A stretch of 64,000 nt of DNA, from assembly GCA_028752905.1 (NCBI GenBank), contig JAQNBH010000011.1, positions 3,093,322-3,157,321 on the forward strand. The letters are read 5' to 3'. The position numbers and the translations under genes are program-made. Positions 23,301 through 35,300 of the stretch are shown in pieces (within the stretch, counting starts at the first letter, position 1; every line of letters starts with the position of its first letter). The DNA is from Cladorhizidae sp. MBARI D1340-BT2 (Eukaryota; Porifera; Demospongiae; Poecilosclerida; Cladorhizidae). The notes under the pieces were generated by a model. It did no database searches. It was not told the DNA's origin and saw only the letters and a list, made by a program, of their open reading frames with translations.

Positions 23301-26300
23301 ATAGTGTGAGTTGTTTTTTTCATTTTGAAATAAGGGGTCAAACCACACCCCTATGATCATACCAATCTACACTCAGCTCCCGTGAAGATATGTTTCATAA
23401 TACGCCATTTTCATGCCAAGTCCGCACTAAAGTGACTGTGCCTAGCTGCAGTTAGCCATTTTGTTTGTTTGTTTGTTTGTTTGTTTATAGATGGATTTGG
23501 CACGAGAGGAGATGTGTGAGTTTATGCCGTTCCTCTCTCCCTACAAGGTCCATCTCAGGGCTGGAAGAATCTCGTCTGTCGAGTTCTATAGGACTGAGTT
23601 GGTAAATGTCGTTGTTGTTGTAAGAGGAATGTCCAGTATTGTCACAATCATTTCTATGACATCATCAGATTCCCACAATTCTTGATATATTCTTTTGGCG
23701 GCCTAGAATAGCCCTAGGCCTAAAATAGCCCTAACCCTAGAATAGCCGTAGCCCTAGAATACTTTAGGCAACCCCTAGCCCTAGGCCTTGGAATAGCCCT
23801 AGCATTAGCCCTAGAATAGCCTAGCCCTAGAATAGCCCTAGAATACCTTTAGACAACCCTTAGCCCTAGGCCTTGGAATAGCCCTAACATTAGCCCTAGA
23901 ATAGCCATAGCCTCTAGTCTTGGAATAGCCCTAGACTAGCCCTAGCCCTAGAGTACCTTTAGCCGTACCACTAGCCTTGGAATAGCCCTAGCACTAGCCC
24001 TAGAATTCCCGTGGCCCCCCTAAAATAGCCTACTCTAGAATACTCCCAGCCCTAGCCCTAGCCCTAACTGTAGAATACAATTACCTTTGCCTTAGCCCTA
24101 GCCCTGATCCCAGTGTCCATGATGTTTAGTGAGTCACCCTCAGTATGGACGTCCCAGGATGGTCCCAATTACTCAGGAATCCAATCTGGGTGTGGCAATA
24201 CTGGGCACGTATGTAACATATTTATACACATACATGGGCTGATTCCGGTTCCAGAATGAAAATGGAGAGTGGATAGATGATGAAGAACAGACAGTTCGTC
24301 TCAAGGCGAATTATGTCATCTCTGCTTTTGGATCCGGACTCACCAACTCTGAAGGTACATTATTCTATTCCCATTCCATACAATTAACAATAATGCTACT
24401 CAGTCAGTTTTCATTCTTCATTCCCATTCCCAGTGATTAAAGCTTTGGAACCAATTCGTCTGAACAAGTGGATGCTGCCTGAGGTGGAACCAGAAACGAT
24501 GGTCTCCAGTGAACCAAATGTGTTTGTGGGCGGAGATTTGGGCGGATCTGCTAATACGACTGTCGAGAGTGTCAATGATGGCAAGCAAGCCTCGTGGTAC
24601 ATGCACCAGTACCTCCAGGTACGAGATACCAGCACTACCAACGTGGCACCAGTTCCTTAGATATGTGGGACTAGTTCCTCGGGTTTGTGGTATGGTTCCA
24701 GGTATTTGGTACCAATTGTCCAGAGGTCGTACTAGTTCCCCCAAGTATATGTTACCAGTACCTCCAATCTGGTATCCTCTGTATGTGGTACTGGTACTTG
24801 GAATTTGTCCGTTTCCCAAGTGTGTGGGACCAGTACAGTAGACCCTCGCTAATCCGGACCTCGTTAATCCGAAACCTCGCTAATCCGAACTGAAAAAAAA
24901 AATGCGTGCCATTATTGAACTTCGAACCTACCACGAGCCTGTCATACGATGCAGCTGCAGTGATATGGAGAAGAAAAGAGCACACAAGAGCCTTACCATC
25001 GAGGAGAAGGTCGAGATCCTGGACCAGCTCGGGAAGAAAAGCTACAAGTTACTATCTGAACAGTATGGAGTTGGAGTCTCCACTATCTCAGACATAAAGA
25101 AGAAGGGCAGCGAGTTGTGAGGATGCAAAAGGAAGATGACTGAGATGGGATTCCGGAGATCTGCTAAAAGAATGAGGACGGGAAGGGATCATAATGATTA
25201 AAAATAACTTGTACTCCAACCACCCAGTATTCAACCCACCTGCAAAAAATAAACAAATTCAGGGTTCAATATAATGATATTCATAAATTTCACTAATCCG
25301 AAAATTTCATTAATCCGAACTACTCAGATCCCCAGGCTATTCGGATTAGTGAGGGTCTACTGTACCTCCAATCGGTACTATTCCTCTGGTATGTGGTACT
25401 CAAGTATGTGACTGCAAGTACCTCCAGATTTTTGGTACCAGTACTAACAGGAATTGGTATGTAGTACCAGATTCTCCAGTTGTGTGTAAACGGGTACCTC
25501 TTCAATGTGGACCAAAGTTTCATGTGTGTGGTACCAGTTTTTCCAGGGAACATGTATGTGATACCAGTTCTTCCAAGTATGTGGTATCAATGTTTCCAGA
25601 TTTATGGTACCAGTTTCTTTGTGTACATGGTACCAGTTTCTCCATGTATATGGTACTAGTTTTTCCACGTTTATGACCAGCTTCTCCATGTATATCGTAC
25701 CAGTTCCTCAAGTACGTGAGTACCAATACCGTCGGAGTGGTACCAGTCCAGGTGTTTGGGAACCAGTTCCCACATGTTGCTGAAGCCTTTTCTTTGCACG
25801 TGTCTCTTGTGCAGTCCCTGCACGGTCTCTATGTGTCCTCAGAACCCAAGCTTCCCAAGTTCTTCACCCCAGTGGATCTAGTGGATATCACCGTGGAGAT
25901 GTGTGGACTCAAATTTCAGAACCCCTTCGGCCTTGCATCCGCTACCCCTACCACCAGCTCCGCCATGATCCGCCGGGCTTTCAAAGAAGGGTGGAGCTTT
26001 GCCGTCACAAAAACCTTCAGCTTGGACAAAGTATGATGTGTTGTTGCAGTGTTGTTATTGTTGCTGCCTAACTGGAACATCTTCCTGCCCTTCCGATCCC
26101 TCCTCCTCCTGCCCCTCCCCCAAAGGATATGGTCACCAATGTGTCCCCCCGTATTGTGCGTGGAACAACTTCCGGGCCAGTGTTTGGACCAGGTCAGAGT
26201 TCATTCCTCAATATCGAGCTTATCTCCGAGAAGACGGCAGGCTACTGGCTGCAGAGTGTGGCCGAACTCAAGCGAGACTTCCCAGAAAAGGTACGTCAAA

Positions 26301-29300
26301 GTACCACGCCCACACATGTCATGGTCTTAATTACTACAACCACGAAATATATTTGCCAACCAGACAAAAGATGATGTTATATTTAAATATTGGGCTGGCT
26401 ATTTAGAAGACCCTTTACCTTTTGATAATGTGCCCCCATATATAATATGCTTGGAGTCATTTCCTCTTTAATTAACAGTCTAGCCAGACAGCTGCTTACA
26501 GCATGGTAACTCCAGGGCTAAGCAATCTCAGCAGATATTCTTTACCATTTCGTGCTCAAGCACGCGCACATACACACACACAGTAGAAGGCCTAGTATTG
26601 GTGGAGATATGTGCAGCTAACTAATGCACCTTGTTAATTACCTCATTGCTATGTAGCAAAATCTCTCCAAGAAGCTGCTAATTCTTATGAACATCAGTAT
26701 ACAACTTGCCTTCCATTTCTTTGGTATGGCAGTGTGCGACTGCTGCATTAGCTCAGCTCAGCTAGACTCAGGTATTGCACACACATATGAGAGGATTATT
26801 GAACTCAGCTAGACTCAGGTATTGCACACACATATGAGAGGATTATTAAACTCAGCTAGGCTCAGGTATTGCACACACATATGAGAGGATTATTGAACTC
26901 AGCTAGGCTCGGGGTACAAGACTTCATGTGTACAGCTAAAGTTATGGACTGTGAAGAAAGAAACAATGGACACAAAATCCTTGAAGTTGAATTTCAGAGT
27001 TTTTTTTGTTGTCTTTTGTCTGCCAGTTTAAATACTACCTTTAACAAATGTCTTCCCATTTACTACCTAGTAACGGATTCAGGCCAATCTAAAGTTTAGC
27101 TAAAAACTGCCGAAATCACGCTAAGAATATCCCTGAACCTAGAGTAGCCCTAGCCCTAGAGTAACCCTAGCCCTAGAGTAACCCTAGCCCTAGAGTAACC
27201 CTAGCCCTAGAGTAACCCTAGCCCTAGAGTAACCCTAGCCTTAAAATAACCCTAGCCCTAGAGTAACCCTAGTCCTAGAATAACCCTAGCCCTAGAATAA
27301 GCCTAGCCCTAGAATAAGCCTAGCCCTAGAGTAACCGAGCCCTAGAACCCTAGCCCCAGAGTAACCCTAGCCCTAGAGTAACCCTAGCCCTAGAGTAGCC
27401 CTAGCCCTAGAGTAACCCTAGCCCTATAGTAGCCCTAGCCCTAGAGTAACCATAGACCTAGAATGACCCTAGTCCTAGAATAACCCTAGTCCTAGAATAA
27501 CCCTAGCCCTAGAATAACCCTAGCCCTAGAATAACCCTAGCCCTAGAGTAACTCTAGCCCTAGAGTAACTCTAGCCCTAGAGTAACCCTAGCCCTAGAGT
27601 AACCCTAGCCCTAGCCCTAGAGTAACCCTAGCCCTAATGACCCTAGCCCTAGAATAACTCTAGCCCTAGAGTAACCCTAGCCCTAGAATGACCCTAGCCC
27701 TAGAACCCTAGTCCTAGAAAGACCCTAGCCCTAGAATAACCCTAGCCCTAGAGTAATCCTAGCCCTAGAGTAACCCTAGCCCTAGAATGACTCTAGCCCT
27801 AGAATGACCCTAGCCCTAGAATGACCCTAGCCCTAGAGTAACCCTAGCCCTAGAGTAGCCCTAGCCCTAGAGTAACCCTAGCCCTAGAGTAACCCTAGCC
27901 CTAGAATGGCCCTAGCCCTAGAATGACCCTAGCCCTAGAATGACCCTAGCCCTAGATTGACTCTAGCCCTAGAATAACCCTAGCCCTAGAATAACCCTAG
28001 CCCTAGAATAGCCCTAGCCCTAGAATAACCTTATAGCCCTAGAATGACCCTAGCCCTAGAATGACCCTAGCCCTAGAGTAACCCTTGCCCTAGAATGACC
28101 CTAGTCCTAGAATAACTCTAGTCCTAGAATAACTCTAGCCCTAGAATGACCCTAGCCCTAGAATAACCCTAGCCCTAGAATAACCCTAGCCCTAGAGTAA
28201 CCCTAGCCCTAGAATGACCCTAGCCCTAGAATGATCCTAGCCCTAGAATGACCCTAGCCCCAGAATGACCCTAGCCCTAGAGTAACCCTAGCCCTAGAAT
28301 GGCCCTAGCCCTAGAATGACCCTAGTCATAGAATGGCCCTAGCCCTAGAATGACCCTAGCCCTAGAATGGCCCTAGCTCTAGAATGACCCTAGCCCTAGA
28401 GTAACCCTAGCCCTAGAATGACCCTAGCCCTAGAATGGCCCTAGTCCTAGAATGACCCTAGCCCTAGAATAACCCTAGCCCTAGAGTAACCCTAGCCCTA
28501 GAATGGCCCTAGCCCTAGAATGACCCTAGCCCTAGAATGGCCCTAGCCCTAGAATGACCCTAGCCCTAGAATAACCCTAGCCCTAGAGTAACCCTAGCCC
28601 TAGAATGACCCTAGCCCTAGAATGGCCCTAGCCCTAGAATGACCCTAGCCCTAGAATGACCCTAGCCCTAGAATGACCCTAGCCCTAGAATGGCCCTAGC
28701 CCTAGAATGACCCTAGTCCTAGAATGGCCCTAGCCCTAGAATGATCCTAGCCCTAGAATGACCCTAGCCCTAGATTAACCCTAGCCCTAGATTAACCCTA
28801 GCCCTAGATTGACCCTAGCCCTAGAATGACCCTAGCCCTAGATTAACCCTAGCCCTAGATTAACCCTAGCCCTAGAATGACCCTAGCCCTATAGCCCTAG
28901 ATTAACCCTAGCCCTAGATTAACCCTAGCCCTAGAATACCCTAGCCCTAGAATGACCCTAGCCCTAGAATGGCCCTAGCCCTAGAATGACCCTAGTCCTA
29001 GAATGGCCCTAGCCCTAGAATGATCCTAGCCCTAGAATGACCCTAGCCCTAGATTAACCCTAGCCCTAGATTAACCCTAGCCCTAGATTGACCCTAGCCC
29101 TAGAATGACCCTAGCCCTAGATTAACCCTAGCCCTAGATTAACCCTAGCCCTAGAATGACCCTAGCCCTATAGCCCTAGATTAACCCTAGCCCTAGATTA
29201 ACCCTAGCCCTAGAATAACCCTAGCCCTAGACTAGCCCTAGAGCAGCCCTACTACATGTATAACTTATTCTGGGAACCATGCTGTACTGTGAGTCATCCT

Positions 29301-32300
29301 CATTAAGGATATTCTTGTCCTGGGAATCTTAAGAAAATCCCGGGATATCCTGGGAATCTCTGGAATCTGGAATCCTTGAAATCCTGGGATATCCTTGGAA
29401 TCTTTGTAATCCCTAGATATCCTAGGAAGAGGTGTGATAGTAGTTCTTTCTTCGTTATCCTACCACCATTAACCTCTGAACTCTGGTTGTTTAGCATCGC
29501 AGATTCCGAGCACTGATCTCGCTGTTAAGCACCGATTGTCTGATTAGAAGCAGCGGTACTAACCAACCAGAGTTCACCGTGTATGTACATATTTGCATAC
29601 ATGTTGCATCATATGTCTAACATGGTGAGGATGGCCCACTTCTCGATGTGCCTGTAGGTGCTCATCGCTAGCATCATGTGTGGCTATGTGGAGCAAGACT
29701 GGCGGGAGTTGTCACAGCTAGCTGAAGAGTCAGGCGCTGATGCCCTCGAGTTGAACCTCTCCTGTCCCCACGGCATGGGCGAGAGGGGAATGGGCTTAGC
29801 ATGCGGCCAGAAGCCTAAACTAGTACGGGACATTTGCCGCTGGGTCCGTGCCGCTGTGAAGATTCCTATCTTTGCGAAGATGACGCCGAATATCACTGAA
29901 ATAGTGGACATCGCTAGAGCTGCCAAGGAAGGTACATGTGGGTGTGGTTTGTCGTGTGATTGCTGATTATTGCGTTTGCCAGAGTGGATGTCGTAAGTTT
30001 GAAAGACATATTAATTTATAAGTCGACATTTGGATGGAGTTCATGGGCGGAGTCAATATCCCTGGGCGGAATAAGCTCTAGTGCGGTTTCCAGCATTAGC
30101 TACCCATGGAATAGTCAGCTAGACAACACTGAGATGTTATAGAGTGGGGAGAAGACCAATCAATGCATTGCACAGCGGCAGTTTAGAGCACTGACCAGTG
30201 ATGACTTTTACTCTGACAGCAAACATGCATCTTGAAAACTCGAGTGCCTTTTAGGGCGTCGACCTACACTCCGGCAAGTGTGATACTTGCTATTACATGC
30301 TACATAGGTAGCCTTTTTTTTGGTATTTATCGACGGAACTCTTGTACTGATTCACAGGTGCACATTAACCCTTATCTCCTTATTGGAGTCATGGTCTGTA
30401 CACATACTAAATTCATCAGCTTATTTCAACATTGAAGTGAGCACAGAGCTGGCGAGGAGATTGTGATGGCCCTTTGGGGAACTGTAAATGTGTTACTTTG
30501 TCAGCGGACTGTTTTCACTCTGGTTGTATGTATGCATGAGCATGTATGTTCAAACCACACCCACTGTCACACCCATTTGATGTCCCCATAACACATACAC
30601 TTAAGGTGGTGCTGACGGAGTCACTGCCATCAACACAGTCTCTGGGCTAATGGGACTCAAGCCAAATGCCAACGCCTGGCCCGCCGTGGGAAATGAACAG
30701 CGTACCACCTACGGGGGGATGTCGGGCTCGGCCGTTCGCCCCGTGGCCCTTCGAAACGTCTCGTCTATCGGGAACGCCCTCCCTGGGTTTAGTATTATGG
30801 CCGCAGGTGGGGTGGATTCTGCGGACACGGCACTCCAGTTCCTCCTGTGTGGCGCTAGCGTGGTGCAGGTGTGCAGCGCCATTCACAACCAAGACTTCAC
30901 ACTCGTGGACGACTACGTGACAGGGCTGAAGACACTGCTTTATTTGCAGGGCGTGAACGAGCTCGCTCAATGGGTGGGGCAGTCTCCGCCTACTCCCAAA
31001 CATCAAAAGGGAAAAGTTATCACTCCCGAGATCAAAAGTGTTTTGGGAAAGGTGAGGAGTGAAGCATTCATTGTCACATACACGTGTGAATCTTGGAAGA
31101 CCTGCTCTATAAGTTCTACACAGTGGGTTTTCAATCCCTCCACCCCCCCTTTGTTTTTTACCCGCCAAGCATTCCACTCTCCCCTTAACCCCCCCAACCC
31201 TGTCATGGTGTCACGCAGAGTTATTTGCATTGCCTAATTATGGCAGACTAAATGATAATTGAGTGGGAATGTTTGCGTAAGGACTGTTGGCTACCTGTGC
31301 ACTGGATCTCTGCCAAACAGAGCCGAGGCACTCACAGCTACGGTAGGGCCAGCCCTATTGCCCACAAGCTGAGCATAGGCGCATAGGCACCCGCCAGAAG
31401 TAGTCGCTTCATGGCTAGGGTAGGGCCAGGACACTCACCAGTCAGTCATGGCTAGGGTAGGGCCAGGACACTCACCAGTCAGTCATGGCTAGGGCCAGGG
31501 CACCCACCAGTCAGTCATGGCTAGGGTAGGGCCAGGACACACACCAGTCAGTCATGGCTAGGGTAGGGCCAGGGCACCCACCAGTCAGTCATGGCTAGGG
31601 TAGGGCCAGGGCACACACCAGTCAGTCATGGCTAGGGTAGGGCCAGGGCACCCACCAGTCACCTCATGGCTAGGGTAGGGCCAGGGCACCCACCAGTCAG
31701 TCATGGCTAGAGTAGGGCCAGGGCACCCACCAGTCACCTCATGGCTAGGGCCAGGGCCAGGGCACACACCAGTCACTCATGGCTATGTAGGGCCAGGGCA
31801 CCCACCAGTCAGTCATGGCTAGGGTAGGGCCAGGGCACCCACCAGTCAGTCATGGCTAGGGTAGGGCCAGGACACACACCAGTCAGTCATGGCTAGAGTA
31901 GGGCCAGGGCACCCACCAGTCACCTCATGGCTAGGGCTAGGGCACCCACCAGTCACCTCATGGCTAGGGTAGGGCCAGGGCACCCACCAGTCAGTCATGG
32001 CTAGGGTAGGGCCAGGGCACACACCAGTCACTCATGGCTAGGGCCAGGGCCAGGGCACACACCAGTCACTCATGGCTATGTAGGGCCAGGGCACCCACCA
32101 GTCAGTCATGGCTAGGGTAGGGCCAGGGCACCCACCAGTCAGTCATGGCTAGGGTAGGGCCAGGGCACACACCAGTCACTCATGGCTAGGGCCAGGGCCA
32201 GGGCACACACCAGTCACTCATGGCTATGTAGGGCCAGGGCACCCACCAGTCAGTCATGGCTAGGGTAGGGCCAGGGCACCCACCAGTCAGTCATGGCTAC

Positions 32301-35300
32301 GGAGGGCCAGGACACACACCAGTCACTCATGGCTAGGGTAGGGCCAGGACACACACCAGTCAGTCATGGCTAGGGTAGGACCAGGGCACACACCAGTCAG
32401 TCATGGCTAGGGTAGGGCCAGGACACCCACCAGTCAGTCATGGCTAGGGTAGGGCCAAGACACACACCAGTCACTCATGGCTAGGGCCAGGGCACCCACC
32501 AGTCAGTCATGGCTAGGGTAGGGCCAGGGCATCCACCAGTCTGGCTAGGGTAGGGCCAGGGCACCCACCAGCCACTCATGGCTAGGGTAGGGCCAGGGCA
32601 TCCACCAGTCTGGCTAGGGTAGGGCCAGGGCACCCACCAGCCACTCATGGCTAGGGTAGGCCAGGACACACACCAGTCAGTCATGGCTAGGGTAGGGCCA
32701 GGGCACACACCAGTCAGTCATGGCTAGGGTAGGACCAGGGCACACACCAGTCAGTCATGGCTAGGGTAGGGCCAGGACACCCACCAGTCAGTCATGGCTA
32801 GGGTAGGGCCAAGACACACACCAGTCACTCATGGCTAGGGCCAGGGCACCCACCAGTCAGTCATGGCTAGGGTAGGGCCAGGGCATCCACCAGTCTGGCT
32901 AGGGTAGGGCCAGGGCACCCACCAGCCACTCATGGCTAGGGTAGGGCCAGGGCATCCACCAGTCTGGCTAGGGTAGGGCCAGGGCACCCACCAGCCACTC
33001 ATGGCTAGGGTAGGCCAGGACACACACCAGTCAGTCATGGCTAGGGTAGGGCCAGGGCACCCACCAGTCACCTCAAGGCTAGTGTAGGGACAGGGCAAGA
33101 ATCAGAGCTGGAGCTGAGGCTAGGGCTAGATTGGAGCGACAGAAAAATATACTATCTCCATTCAATTATACATTAGTCCCCCGAATTACCCTACTCCACT
33201 TGTGACTTCCACGGACCTTCACATCTCAGGGTTTTTGCGAGTTCTCACAATTTTTGGATATTTTCCCAAAATTATCCGTCAAAAATTATCCGTCAAAACT
33301 TGTTAATAAAAAATATCACAATATTTTTTGCCAATCCACACAATCAACGGCAGTCAGAACGTGGAATCCATTACGTGATGCTTAGCTAGTAACAGAAGTA
33401 GCTTCAGCGCAAGTTTGATCTTGTGGATTCTCTTCTCTTTTATTTATTATCATAAGGTGTGCTTGCTATGGAAACTTGTGGAACACACAATGCCTGTGGG
33501 CATTTTGTAATATGTTGTGCTATGCAAGTACACAATTATAAATGTCGGTCATCATTCATACCCCTAGGTTTTAATATCTCATTCTCTTTTTCCCCCTTTC
33601 TATCTATCTCTTCGAAGGTGTATTTATCAGCATTAGTGTGAGGTGGTCTGTTAATATGGTTGCTATGGCAACTAGACATTCAGAGTGGGTTTTTTTTGGT
33701 GTGTTTTTCTCTAGTCCTATCCAGAGTTTGGTCCGTTCTTGAAGGAGAAAGAAGAGAAGATTGCCAAATTCAAGAAGAATTGTAGCCCTCTTTCTGACCA
33801 TGTGCCAGAAATCCACCGCCCCGCCTACGAGCTGAGTCGGCAAGTACCCAAAATCAAGGTGCGGTTACAGTAGCAGCTAGGCTAGTGGCGCTGGTATTTA
33901 GTTGACATGGCCCTAGATATCATGTGACTTTTTAAATTTCCACCCACCACTGCCGAGTTTCCCTTGAGAATTTGCCTTCACGTGATAGATATGCTAAAAC
34001 AGTGCAATATTAACCTCGCATCATTGCAAGCAGCACATGTGGGGGGCTCCTGTGGGGGGGCTCCTGTTTTCAAACAAGTATATAGAAATTGAGTGATCGA
34101 TGAGCAAAATCTTTAATGTCATTAAATGGTCAATTCATACTCTATTTAGCCACTTAGTTTGTGTACCATATAAAGCAGGGGAATGTGCAGAGGAATATTG
34201 AATTCAGCAACCAGCCAGATTTTGACAGTCTAAAAAATCAACCCTTAATTAAGTGGGACTAAACCATATTTTCCTCACACTTTACCATATGAGATGTATA
34301 GCTCAAAAGATGATCTGTCTGTGTGCTCTCCTTTGAAACTTAAAAAAAAAGTTGCACAGGTATAACTATGCCGAAGTTACCGCAGCCAGCGTGGGGTACC
34401 TCAAAATCTTGAAAGCCTGATTTTACTGCAAGTGTTTGGAAATTGCTTGACAGTTGAAATTGTTATATGTGGCTAGAGTATTATCTCCTTGTTGAAGCCC
34501 GTGCTCTACTGGGATGAGTGTTTTCATTAAGCACTAAAACGGTCAAGCACGCTGTGTAAAAAATATTTCTCGCCCCGGAAGGGTAAAATCTCTCGCTCAT
34601 TACCACGCCCCTAATCGTACATCTTGATGTGTTTTAAAAAGCATTCAGAGACATCTATCTCACTCACTTGTATGAGAGCTGTGGGGAGGAAATTATAGCT
34701 TCTTGAACATGACCCATAGGCCTGGCTTTTAGGGCCCCTTGTTAAAGCCTGTGCTAAAGAATACCATCTCCTTGTTAAAGCCTGTCTACATAAATACCAT
34801 GACAAATCTGTCTATGTACAATATTGCATGCAAAACAAAACCACCCAGGTCTTTTCCGTGATTTTTTTCCCAAGAGAATGTTATTTTATAGGAGTGTTTC
34901 TATTTCTAACTATATACTTGCATTGAACACTTGGAGGTATTGTATATATATAGCTGCAGCTAGTATTGCAAAGCTTACGTTCAGAATAACAAAGATCTTG
35001 ATCTTGAGTCCGATTTTCTTTTTGGTAAGAGGGATTTCTAATGTTAGGAAATTTTATTTGCATTCGCTTGTTCAAACATTACTTGCATGCTCTCCCCCAG
35101 GATGTGATTGGCAAGGCTCTCCCTCGTATCGGCACCTACAACTCCCTGGATAACACCCAACAGGTGGTTGCTGTTATCGATGAAGACATGTGCATCAACT
35201 GTGGGAAGTGCTACATGGTCTGCAATGACTCTGGCTACCAAGCCATCACCTTCAGCGAGAAGACACACCTCCCCCATGTGACGGGAGATTGCACTGGTTG

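Larger units (their letters stand above)
24640..25770. repeat. Degenerate GTATGTGGTACCAGTTCCTC repeat, DPYD intron 10
   Basis: Roughly 24-bp units around GGTACCAGTT/TCTCCA. They run from the exon 10 donor region to near exon 11, interrupted by the Tigger element. Exon 10's own donor region (TACCTCCAGGTACGAGATAC) resembles the repeat core. Confidence 0.75.

Noticed and set aside
21078..23360. Repeated 65-codon - strand ORFs ([12 protein letters not shown]...)
   Set aside because: Each is the same satellite monomer read in frame; no gene.
27130..29255. Interstitial telomere
   Set aside because: The core is CCCTAG with variable AATGA/GAGTAA spacers, not TTAGGG, and it lies between two DPYD exons.
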